From Gammaproteobacteria bacterium (lineage in GTDB: Bacteria > Pseudomonadota > Gammaproteobacteria > Steroidobacterales > Steroidobacteraceae), in NCBI GenBank assembly GCA_005877965.1, contig VBNP01000117.1, positions 1 through 30,039 of the forward strand: a stretch of 30,039 bases of DNA, given 5' to 3'. Below, one piece after another: positions 8,282-16,611 of this stretch (position 1 is the stretch's first letter; each line of letters starts with the position of its first letter). The position numbers and the translations under genes were made by a program. The notes beneath the pieces are model-generated. The model saw only the letters and a program-made list of their open reading frames with translations, did no database searches and was not told the DNA's origin.

Positions 8282-9736
8282 ATGAGTGATTCCCCGGTTG
8301 CCGACCCGCTGAAGCTCGCCCGCGACCTCATCCTGCGGCCGAGCGGCCTCGATGACGGGCGGCTCGACCGGGTGTTCGGCGAGGTGCTCGCGCACTCGGT
8401 GGATTTCGCCGACCTGTACTTCCAGCTCGCACACCAGGAGTCCTGGTCGCTCGAGGACGGCATCGTCAAGGACGGCAGCGCCAGCATAGAGCAGGGGGTT
8501 GGCGTGCGGGCGCTCGCCGGCGAGAAGACCGGATTCGCCTACTCGGACGAGATCGTGCTGCCGGCGCTCGAGGAGGCCTCGCGTGCCGCGCGCGCCATCG
8601 CGCTGCATGGCGGCGCGCGGCGCGTCAGTCCGTGGCGGGCGCAGACCGGGCATCGGCTGTATCTGCCGGCGGACCCCGCGGCCGCGCTCGCCACCCCGGA
8701 CAAGATCGCCTGGCTGGAGCGCGTCGATCGCGAGGCGCGGCGCGTCGATCCGCGCGTCGTGCACGTCACCGCGAGCGTGGTCGCCGTGCACGAGGTGGTG
8801 CTCATCGCCACCAGCGACGGGGAGCTGGCCGCGGACGTGCGTCCGCTGGTGCGTTTCAACGTCTCGGTGCTGGTGGAACAGGGCGGCCGGCGCGAACAGG
8901 GCTACGCCGGCGCAGGCGGCCGCTATTCGCTCGCCGAGCTCGTCGCAGGCGAGCGGCCGCTCGCCCTGGCGCGCGAGGCCGCGCGCCAGGCGCTCGTCAA
9001 TCTCGAGGCGCGCCCGGCGCCGGCCGGCACCATGACGGTGGTGCTGGGTCCGGGCTGGCCGGGGATCCTGCTGCACGAGGCGATCGGACACGGGCTGGAA
9101 GGTGACTTCAACCGCAAGGGCACCTCCGCATTCGCGGGCCGCATCGGCGAGCAGGTGGCGGCGCCGGAGTGCACGGTGGTCGATGACGGCACGCTCGCCG
9201 CGCGCCGCGGCTCGCTCAATATCGATGACGAGGGCACGCCGACCCAGTGCACCGTCCTGATCGAGAATGGCGTGCTGCGCGGCTACATGCAGGACCGGTT
9301 GAACGCCCGGCTGATGGGCGCGCACCCGACCGGCAACGGCCGGCGCGAGTCGTTCGCGCACATGACACTGCCGCGCATGACCAACACCTATATGCGGCCC
9401 GGCCCGCATGCACCGGAGGAAATCATCCGCTCGGTGCAGCGCGGCATTTACGCGGTCAATTTCGGCGGCGGGCAGGTGGACATCACCTCCGGCAAGTTCG
9501 TGTTCTCGGCGAGCGAGGCCTATGCCATCGAGAACGGCCGCGTGGGCGCGCCGCTGAAGGGCGCGACCCTGATCGGCAACGGCCCTGACGTGCTGACGCG
9601 CGTCTCGATGGTCGGCAACGATCTGAAGCTCGACGACGGTGTTGGAACCTGCGGCAAGGACGGACAGAGCGTGCCCGTCGGCGTCGGTCAGCCGACGCTC
9701 AGGATCGAAGCACTCACGGTGGGCGGCACCGCCTGA
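8282..9736 (+). CDS. tldD: Metalloprotease TldD
   Basis: Catalytic subunit of the TldD/TldE (PmbA) heterodimeric zinc protease, known to mature microcin B17 and to degrade the CcdA antitoxin in E. coli. It has 484 residues (E. coli 481). The HExxxH zinc motif is HEAIGH at residues 265-270, followed by GLEGDFNRKGTSAF, and the C-terminal GNGPDVLTRVSMVGNDL is typical. ATG 8282 is chosen with GTGAGG just before it; an in-frame GTG at 8267 overlapping the nit stop is an alternative giving five more residues. Its partner pmbA is 4.2 kb downstream, so the two subunits are linked but not in one operon. No clear terminator follows. Confidence 0.96.
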   Translation: MSDSPVADPLKLARDLILRPSGLDDGRLDRVFGEVLAHSVDFADLYFQLAHQESWSLEDGIVKDGSASIEQGVGVRALAGEKTGFAYSDEIVLPALEEASRAARAIALHGGARRVSPWRAQTGHRLYLPADPAAALATPDKIAWLERVDREARRVDPRVVHVTASVVAVHEVVLIATSDGELAADVRPLVRFNVSVLVEQGGRREQGYAGAGGRYSLAELVAGERPLALAREAARQALVNLEARPAPAGTMTVVLGPGWPGILLHEAIGHGLEGDFNRKGTSAFAGRIGEQVAAPECTVVDDGTLAARRGSLNIDDEGTPTQCTVLIENGVLRGYMQDRLNARLMGAHPTGNGRRESFAHMTLPRMTNTYMRPGPHAPEEIIRSVQRGIYAVNFGGGQVDITSGKFVFSASEAYAIENGRVGAPLKGATLIGNGPDVLTRVSMVGNDLKLDDGVGTCGKDGQSVPVGVGQPTLRIEALTVGGTA

Positions 9737-9813
9737 GGGCGCGCGCACTGTCGCCACGCGGAGTCACGTTCCCGGTACGTACTTGCCGAGACATAATCGA
9801 ATCCTGGCGAAGC

Positions 9814-9829
9814 TGTGATTTTCCACACA
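9814..9829. promoter_or_regulatory. CRP-like binding site
   Basis: The 16 bases TGTGATTTTCCACACA match the CRP/Vfr/Clp consensus TGTGA-N6-TCACA at nine of ten positions. The site lies 62 bp upstream of the small ORF at 9892. The CRP-family protein encoded in this window keeps the three DNA-contacting residues of E. coli CRP (R, E and R in SREMAGR), so it should read this kind of site. Binding is inferred. Confidence 0.45.
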
Positions 9830-9891
9830 CCCGTTTGGGTCGCGAGTCCGTAACGTGCAGCGGGTGAGCTCACCCACGTAAAGGAATTCCG

Positions 9892-10056
9892 ATGTACGCC
9901 GATGACGCCACTTTCGAGTCCCCGAAGCTCAACCTGCCGGAAGAGCTGCTGGCAGAAGTCAGCCGCCGCGCCGCCGCGGCTCAGGGGGACTTTCGCGTCG
10001 ACGGCTGGAAACCCTCCCTGCTCGAGCGGCTCGTCAAGCTCTTCGGCCTCAGCTGA
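9892..10056 (+). CDS. Small hypothetical protein, 54 aa
   Basis: I do not recognise this protein. It starts at ATG 9892 with AAAGGA (9880-9885) six bases upstream, reads MYADDATFESPKLNLPEELL and ends SLLERLVKLFGLS. The first half is acidic. The C-terminal 13 residues would form an amphipathic helix (L, L, L, V, L, F on one face; E, R, K on the other), which could bind membrane or a partner. It has no signal peptide or cysteines. It stands alone behind a 155-bp intergenic region with a CRP-like site at 9814-9829 and a possible -10 CATAAT at 9792-9797. The good ribosome site, GC-rich codon use and isolated promoter region favour a real gene. Confidence 0.6.
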   Translation: MYADDATFESPKLNLPEELLAEVSRRAAAAQGDFRVDGWKPSLLERLVKLFGLS

Positions 10057-10113
10057 TCCGAATGTGATCGCGGCGGTTCCAACTTCGGGGCCGCTCGCGA
10101 TACGATCGGTGGC

Positions 10114-10368
10114 ATGCCACAGCGCAGCCACCGCTTCTCTCATCCCGTTTACGAGGGTCTGCCGTGGTTTTACATAACCTGCGGCGTCGCGGCGCTCATC
10201 GCCAGCTACCTGCTCGCGTCGCGCGGCGGCTTGAGTCTGCTCACCGGCCTGCTCGGGTTGGTGGTCCTGGTCGGCGGGATGGTGGTGCTGCTGCGGCGGC
10301 GCGATTACCGCGAGCTGCGCTCGCAGTACGCGAACCCGGACTCGCTCGGCGCAGAGGATCCACCCTAG
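10114..10368 (+). CDS. Small membrane protein with two transmembrane helices
   Basis: Unknown 84-residue protein. Two hydrophobic segments are clear: about residues 18-34 (WFYITCGVAALIASYLL) and 40-60 (LSLLTGLLGLVVLVGGMVVLL). They are joined by the short loop ASRGG and followed by RRRDYRELRSQY and an acidic tail. By the positive-inside rule, the RRR after helix two puts the C-terminus in the cytoplasm. There is no good Shine-Dalgarno sequence. Instead TACGAT (10101-10106) sits 7 bases before ATG 10114, which looks like a -10 box of an almost leaderless transcript. It converges on the FHA-ATPase gene with 3 bases between the two stops. Confidence 0.7.
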   Translation: MPQRSHRFSHPVYEGLPWFYITCGVAALIASYLLASRGGLSLLTGLLGLVVLVGGMVVLLRRRDYRELRSQYANPDSLGAEDPP

Positions 10369-10371
10369 CGG

Positions 10372-11682
10372 CTACTTGAGGGGCGCCGGCTCCACCGTGG
10401 TCGCCGGGCGGTCCGCCGCCGCTTGCGCGGGCGCTTCGCTCTCGGCGTCGAGGCGCGGGACCGTCTCGCTGAATGAGCCGCGGCCACGCCCCGCGCGCTC
10501 ATCCACGTAAATCAACTCGTGCTTGCCGATAAGCACGACGTCGCCGTCGTTGAGGTGATGACGGCGCACGCGGTTGGATTTAACGTAGATGCCGTTGGTG
10601 CTGTTGAGGTCCTCGATCACGCAGGAATGCGCCGTGGTGATCACCTGGCAGTGATGACGGCTGATGAAGCGGCTGTCGATCTGCACGTCGTTGTCGGGGG
10701 TGCGCCCGATGATGGTCCTTCCCAAGCGCAGGGTGATTTCCTGCACCGTGCGGCCGTCGGCCGCCACCAGCAGACGGGCGAGTGTCGCGCCGGGCTCGGC
10801 AGTCGCGGCGGGCGCCGCGCCGCCGGCCTCGGCCGGCTGCAGCTGCAGCTGCGGCGGCTGGGGGCGCGCGCCGTACTCGACCCACTGCAGCTCGCGCACC
10901 GCGCTGATGATGTCCGCGCGCGTGACCTTGCTGCGATCCGAGGTGTAGGCGGCCATCATGGCGGTATCGCACAGCGTATTGATCAGCCGCGGCACGCCGC
11001 CGCAGTAGCGAAACACCTCGGCAAAGGTATCGGCGGCGAAGATCTCGCGGTCGCCGGCTCCGGCGACGTCCAGCCGGTGCTGAATGTAGCTCTGCGTTTC
11101 CGCCTCCGACAGCGTTTGCAGGTGAAACCGCAGCCGCACGCGCTGCATGAGCTGCGCGAGCTCGGGCGCGTCGAGCTTGTCGTTGAGCTCGGGTTGTCCG
11201 GCGAGAATGATCCGCAGCACCTTGTCCTTGGTGGTCTCCACGCCCGACAGCAGGCGGATTTCCTCCAGCACGCGCATGGTGAGGTTCTGCGCCTCATCGA
11301 CGATCAGCAGCACCTTGCGGCCGGCGCTGTACTGTTCGACCAGGAAGGTGTTGACCGTGCTGATCAGCTCGGCCTTGCGCATCTTGAAGGGCGAGAAGCC
11401 GAACTGCACCAGCACCGCCTGCAGGAAGTCGATGGCCGACACCTGCGTCTGGTTGATCTGCGCCACCACCACGTCCGCCGGCACTTCCTTGAGGAAGGAT
11501 TCGATCAGCGTCGTCTTGCCCGAGCCGATCTCGCCTGTGATCACCACGAAGCCGTCGGTGAACCAGATGGTCGACTCCATGTAGGCCTTGGCGCGAGCGT
11601 GCTGCTTCGACAGGTACAGGAACTGCGGGTCCGGGCTCAGCCGGAACGGCAACTCCTTGAGCTTGAAGGGTTCCAGATACAT
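10372..11682 (-). CDS. ExeA-like AAA ATPase fused to a C-terminal FHA domain
   Basis: A 436-residue fusion. Residues 1 to about 265 form an ExeA/GspA-type AAA ATPase starting MYLEPFKLKELPFRLSPDP, with Walker A GEIGSGKTT (50-58), Walker B LLIVDEAQN (125-133) and the sensor-like GVPRLINTLCD. After a Pro/Ala/Gln-rich linker, residues about 330-405 form an FHA phosphothreonine-binding domain (GRTIIGRTPDNDVQI, SRFISRHHCQV, DLNSTNGIYV). A disordered tail follows. ExeA-type ATPases normally carry a peptidoglycan-binding C-terminus and help secretin assembly; here FHA replaces it and no secretion genes are nearby. It begins 22 bases after the purK stop, so it may ride on the purine transcript. ATG 11682 is chosen because the conserved N-terminus starts there. 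Confidence 0.9.
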   Translation of the reverse strand: MYLEPFKLKELPFRLSPDPQFLYLSKQHARAKAYMESTIWFTDGFVVITGEIGSGKTTLIESFLKEVPADVVVAQINQTQVSAIDFLQAVLVQFGFSPFKMRKAELISTVNTFLVEQYSAGRKVLLIVDEAQNLTMRVLEEIRLLSGVETTKDKVLRIILAGQPELNDKLDAPELAQLMQRVRLRFHLQTLSEAETQSYIQHRLDVAGAGDREIFAADTFAEVFRYCGGVPRLINTLCDTAMMAAYTSDRSKVTRADIISAVRELQWVEYGARPQPPQLQLQPAEAGGAAPAATAEPGATLARLLVAADGRTVQEITLRLGRTIIGRTPDNDVQIDSRFISRHHCQVITTAHSCVIEDLNSTNGIYVKSNRVRRHHLNDGDVVLIGKHELIYVDERAGRGRGSFSETVPRLDAESEAPAQAAADRPATTVEPAPLK

Positions 11683-11704
11683 GCGTGTTGGCTCGCAGCC
11701 GATG

Positions 11705-12811
11705 TTACGGGATGCGAACGCCGACGGCCAAATCCCTGAGCAGGCGTCGCGCGCGAGCGTCACGCCGGGCGGCGGTCGGCTCGACGACGGTGCAGTGGCC
11801 CACCTTGCGCCCGGGCCGCCCCTCCTTGCCGTAGTCGTGCAGGTGCACGCCCGGAAGCGCCAGCAGGGTTGCGCGTGCGGGCATCCGCCCGATCAGATTG
11901 ATCATGGCGCTGTGCCCGAGCGGGCGTGTGGCGCCGAGCGGCAGGTCGAGGATGGCGCGCAGGTGATTCTCGAACTGACTGGTGGCGGCGCCCTCGATGG
12001 TCCAGTGTCCGGAGTTGTGCACGCGCGGCGCCATCTCGTTGACGATGAGCCTGCCGCGGCGCACGAAGAACTCGAGCGTGAGGATGCCGGTATAGCGAAA
12101 ATGCGCCAGCACACGCGTGAGATAACGCGCGGCCAGGCGCTGCCAGCGCGCCGGGCCGAAAGGCGCGCAGGTGAGTCGCAGGATTCCCCCGCCGTGGACG
12201 TTGCCGCACAGCGGATAGACGGCGAGCTGGCCGCTGACGCTGCGCGCGCCGATGATCGACGCCTCGCAATCAAACGCGATCCACTCCTCGTACAGCAGCG
12301 GTGCCCTGCCGAGCGCGCTCCAGGCCCGCCGGGCGTCGGCGGCCGTGCGGATCACGGCCTGACCCTTGCCGTCGTAGCCGAGCCGGCGCGTCTTGAGCAC
12401 GCCGGGCAGGCCGATGGCGTCGATGGCGCGCGCCAGCTGCGCGCGTGAGCTCACGGCGTGCCAGCGCGTGGTCGGGATCCTCAGCCGCTCGAACAGGCGC
12501 TTCTCGGCCACCCGGTCCTGACCGGCGGCGAGCGCCGCGATCGGCGGACAGATACGCGCGCCGTGCATGCGCGCCACGGCACGCAGGCTCGCCACCGACA
12601 CGTTCTCCCAGTCGAAGGTCAGTACCTCGCAGCGCCGCGCGAGGCGTGCCAGCAGTCTTTGATCGGTGAAGGCGCCGTGCAGCAGGGGCGCGACCCGGCC
12701 GGCGGGCGCCGCGCGCGAGGGGTCCAGACACAGAAAATCGAGCCCCAGCGGATAGCCCGCCAAAGCGAGCATGCGGCCGAGCTGGCCGGCGCCCACGATG
12801 CCGACCGTCAT
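11705..12811 (-). CDS. purK: N5-carboxyaminoimidazole ribonucleotide synthase PurK
   Basis: ATP-grasp enzyme that carboxylates AIR to N5-CAIR with bicarbonate, in de novo purine synthesis; PurE then rearranges the product. It has 368 residues. Visible signatures are the N-terminal MTVGIVGAGQLGRMLALAG, the ATP-grasp segment LKTRRLGYDGKGQ, LYEEWIAFDCEASII, and the metal-binding VNEMAPRVHNSGHWTIEGA with SQFENHLRA. ATG 12811 overlaps the purE stop by four bases (ATGA), giving translational coupling. The frame is open upstream, but the Rossmann-type start fixes this initiation codon. Confidence 0.97.
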   Translation of the reverse strand: MTVGIVGAGQLGRMLALAGYPLGLDFLCLDPSRAAPAGRVAPLLHGAFTDQRLLARLARRCEVLTFDWENVSVASLRAVARMHGARICPPIAALAAGQDRVAEKRLFERLRIPTTRWHAVSSRAQLARAIDAIGLPGVLKTRRLGYDGKGQAVIRTAADARRAWSALGRAPLLYEEWIAFDCEASIIGARSVSGQLAVYPLCGNVHGGGILRLTCAPFGPARWQRLAARYLTRVLAHFRYTGILTLEFFVRRGRLIVNEMAPRVHNSGHWTIEGAATSQFENHLRAILDLPLGATRPLGHSAMINLIGRMPARATLLALPGVHLHDYGKEGRPGRKVGHCTVVEPTAARRDARARRLLRDLAVGVRIP

Positions 12812-13308
12812 GTGCGCGGCGGCGCGCGCGGATCGGGATTGCCGAGCACGCTGGCGGTCTGGCGTTCGCGATACGCTTCCAGCGCCGTGGCGATGGCGGG
12901 GTGCCTGTTGGCGAGGATCGCCGCCGCGCACAGCGCGGCGTTGGTCGCCCCCGCTGCGCCGATCGCGAACGTCGCCACCGGCACGCCCGCCGGCATCTGC
13001 ACGATGGACAACAGCGAATCCAGTCCCCCCAGGGACTTCGACTGCATCGGTACGCCGAGCACCGGCAGGCTGGTCTTGGCGGCGGTCATGCCGGGCAGGT
13101 GGGCGGCGCCGCCGGCGCCTGCGATCAGCACCTCAAGTCCCCGCCCGCGTGCGCCGGCGGCGTATTCGAACAACAGGTCGGGCGTACGGTGCGCGGACAC
13201 GACGCGCACTTCGTAGGGGACCGCGAGCTTGTCCAACAGTTCGGCGGCGGACTGCATCGTCTCCCAGTCGGACGACGAGCCCATAATGATGCCGACGAGC
13301 GGTTTCAT
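12808..13308 (-). CDS. purE: N5-carboxyaminoimidazole ribonucleotide mutase PurE
   Basis: Class I PurE of 166 residues, converting N5-CAIR to CAIR. Signatures are GIIMGSSSDWETM (nucleotide phosphate binding), VVSAHRTPDLLFEYA (active-site His), AGAGGAAHLPGMTAAKT and PVLGVPMQSKSLGGLDSLLSIVQMPAGVPVATFAIG. The start ATG 13308 shares one base with the darP stop (TGATG), so darP-purE-purK is a tight operon. The C-terminal extension NPDPRAPPRT is not part of the core. Confidence 0.97.
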   Translation of the reverse strand: MKPLVGIIMGSSSDWETMQSAAELLDKLAVPYEVRVVSAHRTPDLLFEYAAGARGRGLEVLIAGAGGAAHLPGMTAAKTSLPVLGVPMQSKSLGGLDSLLSIVQMPAGVPVATFAIGAAGATNAALCAAAILANRHPAIATALEAYRERQTASVLGNPDPRAPPRT

Positions 13309-13814
13309 CACGGCATTGTATCGAACAATGCGCGCAGCGCGCGAAACAGCTCTCTGGCGGCCGCGCCGGCGCCAGCGGCGCGCCGGCGCTCCGCCTGGGC
13401 GGCACTGACACGCCGCGCCCATTGCGCTTGATCGATGTCCGGTCGCCAGCGCGCCAGCTCCGCCAGGGCCGTCGGCCCTTCGGCGATCAGCCGCTCGCGC
13501 CAGGCGCTGATGCGTTTGAAGCGCTCGCTCTCGCGCGCGGCACGGGCGCTGTGCGCAGCGAGCGCGGCGCGGATCGGCTCCAGGTCCACGGCGCGCATCA
13601 GCTTGCCGATGTACTGGCGCTGGCGCGCTGCGGCCGCGCGGCTGGTGATGCCCCGCGCCGCGCGGATCGCCTCGCCCAGGGCCTCCGGCAGCTGCAGCGC
13701 GTCAAGCTCCGCCTCACGCAGGCGCACCAGCGCCTCGCCCAGCTCCTGGGCGGCGTGCGCAGCGCGCTTGCGCGCACTCTTGCTGGGAGGTTGCGGCGTG
13801 TCGGCGGCGGTCAC
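13308..13814 (-). CDS. darP: Ribosome-associated protein DarP/YjgA (DUF615)
   Basis: A basic, helical 168-residue protein of the DUF615 family; E. coli YjgA/DarP associates with the 50S precursor and assists its maturation. Matching features are the N-terminal PPSKSARKRAAHAAQELGEALV, LPEALGEAIRAARGITSRAAAARQRQYIGKLMR (the most conserved stretch) and ERLIAEGPTALAEL. The start is a GTG at 13814 with only a weak ribosome site, so a nearby alternative is possible. It diverges from pmbA, as yjgA and pmbA do in E. coli, and is coupled to purE. Confidence 0.93.
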   Translation of the reverse strand: MTAADTPQPPSKSARKRAAHAAQELGEALVRLREAELDALQLPEALGEAIRAARGITSRAAAARQRQYIGKLMRAVDLEPIRAALAAHSARAARESERFKRISAWRERLIAEGPTALAELARWRPDIDQAQWARRVSAAQAERRRAAGAGAAARELFRALRALFDTMP

Positions 13815-13897
13815 GGGCGGCTCGTTGCGGCGCTTACCGCTGCGGTGCCGGACTGTGAGCTACAATTTAAGCCTAACGCTCACGCGAATCACGCACG

Positions 13898-15244
13898 ATG
13901 CAACCACCGCCCGCATCCGCGGCAATCCGGCAACTCGCCGACGTCGCCAGCCTCGCGCTCGAGGAAGCGCGCCGCCAGGGAGCCTCGCAGTGCGAAGCCG
14001 ACGCCTCGCTCGCCAAGGGGCTGTCGGTGAGCGTGCGGCTGCGCGAGGTCGATACGCTCGAGTATCAGCGCGACCGCGGGCTCGGAGTGACCGTCTACTT
14101 CGGCCAGCGCAAGGGCTCGGCGAGCACCGCGGACCTGGCGGCCGCCGCGGTGCGCGAGACGGTGGACAAGGCCTGTGCGATCGCACGTTACACCGCCGAG
14201 GATCCGTATGCCGGGCTGGTGGAGCCCGAGGCCCTCGCCCGCGAGATCCCCGACCTCGATCTGGATCACGCCTGGGACCTCGCCCCGGAGCGCGCCATCG
14301 AGCTGGCGCGCGAATGTGAGGCCGCGGGTCTGGACGTAGACGCCCGCATTACCAACTCCGAGGGCGCATCCGTGAGCAGTCAGCGCCACACGGGTGTCTA
14401 CGGCAACTCGCTCGGCTTTCTCGCCGGCTACGCGGCCACCAGCCACTCGATCAGCTGCTCGCTGGTGGCGCAGGCCGGCGACGACATGCAGCGCGACTAC
14501 TGGTTCACCATCGCGCGCGACCCGGCGGAGCTTGAAGCCGTCGCCAGCGTCGGCCGCACTGCAGGTGTACGCGCCGTGGCCCGCCTCAGTGCGCGCCGCC
14601 TGTCGACCCGCAGGGTCCCGGTGGCCTTCACGCCCGACCTGGCGCGCGGCCTGTTCAGACACTTCGTCGGTGCGGTCAGCGGCACGAGCCAGTACCGCAA
14701 GTCCTCGTTCCTGCTGAACGCGGCGGGCGAGCAGATCTTCCCGCCGTTCCTGCAGATGCAGGAGCGGCCGCATATCCGCAAAGGCCTCGCCAGCAGTCCC
14801 TTCGACCAGGAAGGCGCCGCGACGCGCGATCGCGAGTTGGTGCGCGACGGAGTGCTGGGGGGCTACGTGCTCGGCAGCTACTCCGCGCGACGCCTGGGGC
14901 TGACCACCACCGGCAACGCCGGCGGCATTCACAACCTCATCGTCACCAGCGCGGACGGGGCGCTGGATGCGGCGCAGTTCCTGCGGCGCCTGGACACCGG
15001 GCTCCTGGTGACCGAGTTGATGGGACAGGGCGTGAACGGCGTGACCGGGGACTACTCGCGCGGCGCGAGCGGCTTCTGGGTGGAGCACGGCGCCATCGTG
15101 CACCCGGTGCACGAGATCACCATCGCCGGAAACCTGAGGTCCATGTACCGGCACATCGTGGCGCTCGGCGACGATTGTGACGTGCGCGGCGGCATCCGCA
15201 CCGGCTCGGTGCTGCTCAGCGAGATGACGATTGCCGGGGAGTGA
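13898..15244 (+). CDS. pmbA: TldE/PmbA subunit of the TldD protease
   Basis: Non-catalytic-site partner of TldD in the heterodimeric protease. It has 448 residues (E. coli PmbA 450). Typical stretches are DTLEYQRDRGLGVTVYFGQRKGSAST, ITNSEGASVSSQRHTGVYGNSLGF, YRKSSFLLNAAGEQIFP, GNAGGIHNLIV and the C-terminal LLVTELMGQGVNGVTGDYSRGASGFWVE. It lacks the HExxxH motif, as expected. A -10-like TACAAT lies at 13861-13866, 31 bases before ATG, inside the darP/pmbA divergent region. The 3' end overlaps the convergent YihY-type gene by 29 bases. Confidence 0.96.
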   Translation: MQPPPASAAIRQLADVASLALEEARRQGASQCEADASLAKGLSVSVRLREVDTLEYQRDRGLGVTVYFGQRKGSASTADLAAAAVRETVDKACAIARYTAEDPYAGLVEPEALAREIPDLDLDHAWDLAPERAIELARECEAAGLDVDARITNSEGASVSSQRHTGVYGNSLGFLAGYAATSHSISCSLVAQAGDDMQRDYWFTIARDPAELEAVASVGRTAGVRAVARLSARRLSTRRVPVAFTPDLARGLFRHFVGAVSGTSQYRKSSFLLNAAGEQIFPPFLQMQERPHIRKGLASSPFDQEGAATRDRELVRDGVLGGYVLGSYSARRLGLTTTGNAGGIHNLIVTSADGALDAAQFLRRLDTGLLVTELMGQGVNGVTGDYSRGASGFWVEHGAIVHPVHEITIAGNLRSMYRHIVALGDDCDVRGGIRTGSVLLSEMTIAGE

Positions 15245-16562
15245 GCTGCAGAGCCGGCCGCGGCGCCTCATCGACCAGGTCGCGCAGCGTGAGCTCGCCG
15301 CAGCGATGGCGGCGCGCATCCTCGACACCGGCCAGCAGCCGGTCGACCGGCGGGACGGGCAGGTTGCGGGGCGCAACGTGGCCGCTGCCGTAATTGCGCG
15401 CGATGTCGAGTATCTCGTACACGCCGATGCGCCCGATGTCGCGCGCCGGGATCAGCTCGTCGTAGTCGGTGACGATCAGGAGTCCCGCGCGTTCGAGCGT
15501 CGCGGCCATCTGCGCCACCGCAATGCCGGGCAGTCCCAGCTCGGTGGCGAGGCGATTCACGCTCCAGCGCCGTCCGCCGGCGACGTGCGTGCGGCCCACG
15601 AAGTACATCAGCTTCAGCGCCAGCTGCTCGAGCTCCACGCTCGAGAGCCGCAGCTGCTGCAGCCCCAGGCGCAGGTACGTGGGATTCTGCACGTAGAACG
15701 ACAGTTGCGCACCGGCGAGCAGGATCAGCCAGCCGAAATACGTCCACAGCAGCGCCGCCACCACGAACGCGAATCCGGCATACACGATGGTGAGGCGCGT
15801 GGAGTACACCACGAACGCGGTGAACATCTTGCCGACGGCGGCCCACAGGATGCCGCCCACCAGCGCCCCGATGAGCGCCGCGCGCCACTGCACGCGCGTG
15901 TTGGGAATCATCATGTAGAGCGCCGTGAAAAACGCCGTGACCATCACGTAGGGCGCCAGGCTGATGCCCGTGCCACGCAGGCGCTGCAGCAGCGGCAGGT
16001 GCACCACCTCCTGCACCGGCGCGCTCGCGAGCGCCGCGTGCGACAACCCCACGAAGCCCACCAGCAGCACCGGGCCGGCGATGAGGAGGCTCGTGTACTC
16101 CGCGAGCCGCCGTGCAAAGCTGCGCGGCTGCTCCACGTGCCACAGGAAGTTGAAGCTGTCCTCGACCTTCTTGATGGTGCCGACCAGCGTCCAGGCGAGC
16201 AGCGCCAGGCCCACCGACCCGACCACGCCGCTGCTGACGTGGCTGGCGAACTGCACCACGCGCGCGGTGAGCTCCTGCGCCGCCGCGCCGCCGACCGGGC
16301 GAAAGAGCTCGTACACGATCGGCTCCAGATCGCGGCGCCCACCGAAGATCTTGAGTATGGCGAAACTGAACGCGAGCAGCGGGATGAGCGACAGGAGCGT
16401 CGTGTACACCAGGCTCATGGCGCGCAGGTTGATTTCCCCGCGCGCCAGGTCGCGCATCACGGCATACGGGTAGCGCAGCACACGCAGACAGCCTCCGAGC
16501 ATGCCGGCGCGCACCGAGGCCGCTCCGAAGAAGCACCAGTCGAGAAAGGCCCAGGTGCGCAT
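15216..16562 (-). CDS. YihY/UPF0761 family inner-membrane protein with winged-helix tail
   Basis: A 448-residue polytopic membrane protein of the YihY family, once misnamed RNase BN. The first two thirds have about six hydrophobic segments, with the family stretches MSLVYTTLLSLIPLLAFSFAIL, GLALLAWTLVGTIKKVEDSFNFLW, and IGALVGGILWAAVGKMFTAFVVY. The C-terminal third (after about residue 310) is soluble and looks like a winged helix (RWSVNRLATELGLPGIAVAQMAATLERAGLLIV), an extension found in some longer family members. Its role is unknown. ATG 16562 has AAGG seven bases upstream; the ATG at 16568 would place it only one base away. It overlaps pmbA tail to tail. Confidence 0.9.
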   Translation of the reverse strand: MRTWAFLDWCFFGAASVRAGMLGGCLRVLRYPYAVMRDLARGEINLRAMSLVYTTLLSLIPLLAFSFAILKIFGGRRDLEPIVYELFRPVGGAAAQELTARVVQFASHVSSGVVGSVGLALLAWTLVGTIKKVEDSFNFLWHVEQPRSFARRLAEYTSLLIAGPVLLVGFVGLSHAALASAPVQEVVHLPLLQRLRGTGISLAPYVMVTAFFTALYMMIPNTRVQWRAALIGALVGGILWAAVGKMFTAFVVYSTRLTIVYAGFAFVVAALLWTYFGWLILLAGAQLSFYVQNPTYLRLGLQQLRLSSVELEQLALKLMYFVGRTHVAGGRRWSVNRLATELGLPGIAVAQMAATLERAGLLIVTDYDELIPARDIGRIGVYEILDIARNYGSGHVAPRNLPVPPVDRLLAGVEDARRHRCGELTLRDLVDEAPRPALQLTPRQSSSR

Positions 16563-16611
16563 CCACATGCCTTAAGGATACAGTGCTCACCGCCTTGAGG
16601 TGCGGTGCCCC

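Noticed and set aside
10519..11739. 406-codon open frame on the plus strand opposite the FHA-ATPase gene
   Set aside because: The minus-strand gene has clear ATPase and FHA motifs; the plus frame is its shadow, rich in His, Arg, Gly and Leu.
13855..13883. GTGAGC / GCTCAC inverted repeat around the pmbA -10 region
   Set aside because: Arms are only six bases with a 17-base gap; expected by chance at this GC content and not CRP-like spacing.
15216..15244. 29-base tail-to-tail overlap of pmbA and the YihY-type gene
   Set aside because: Unusual in length but both reading frames keep normal family C-termini; convergent overlaps like this are common in compact genomes.
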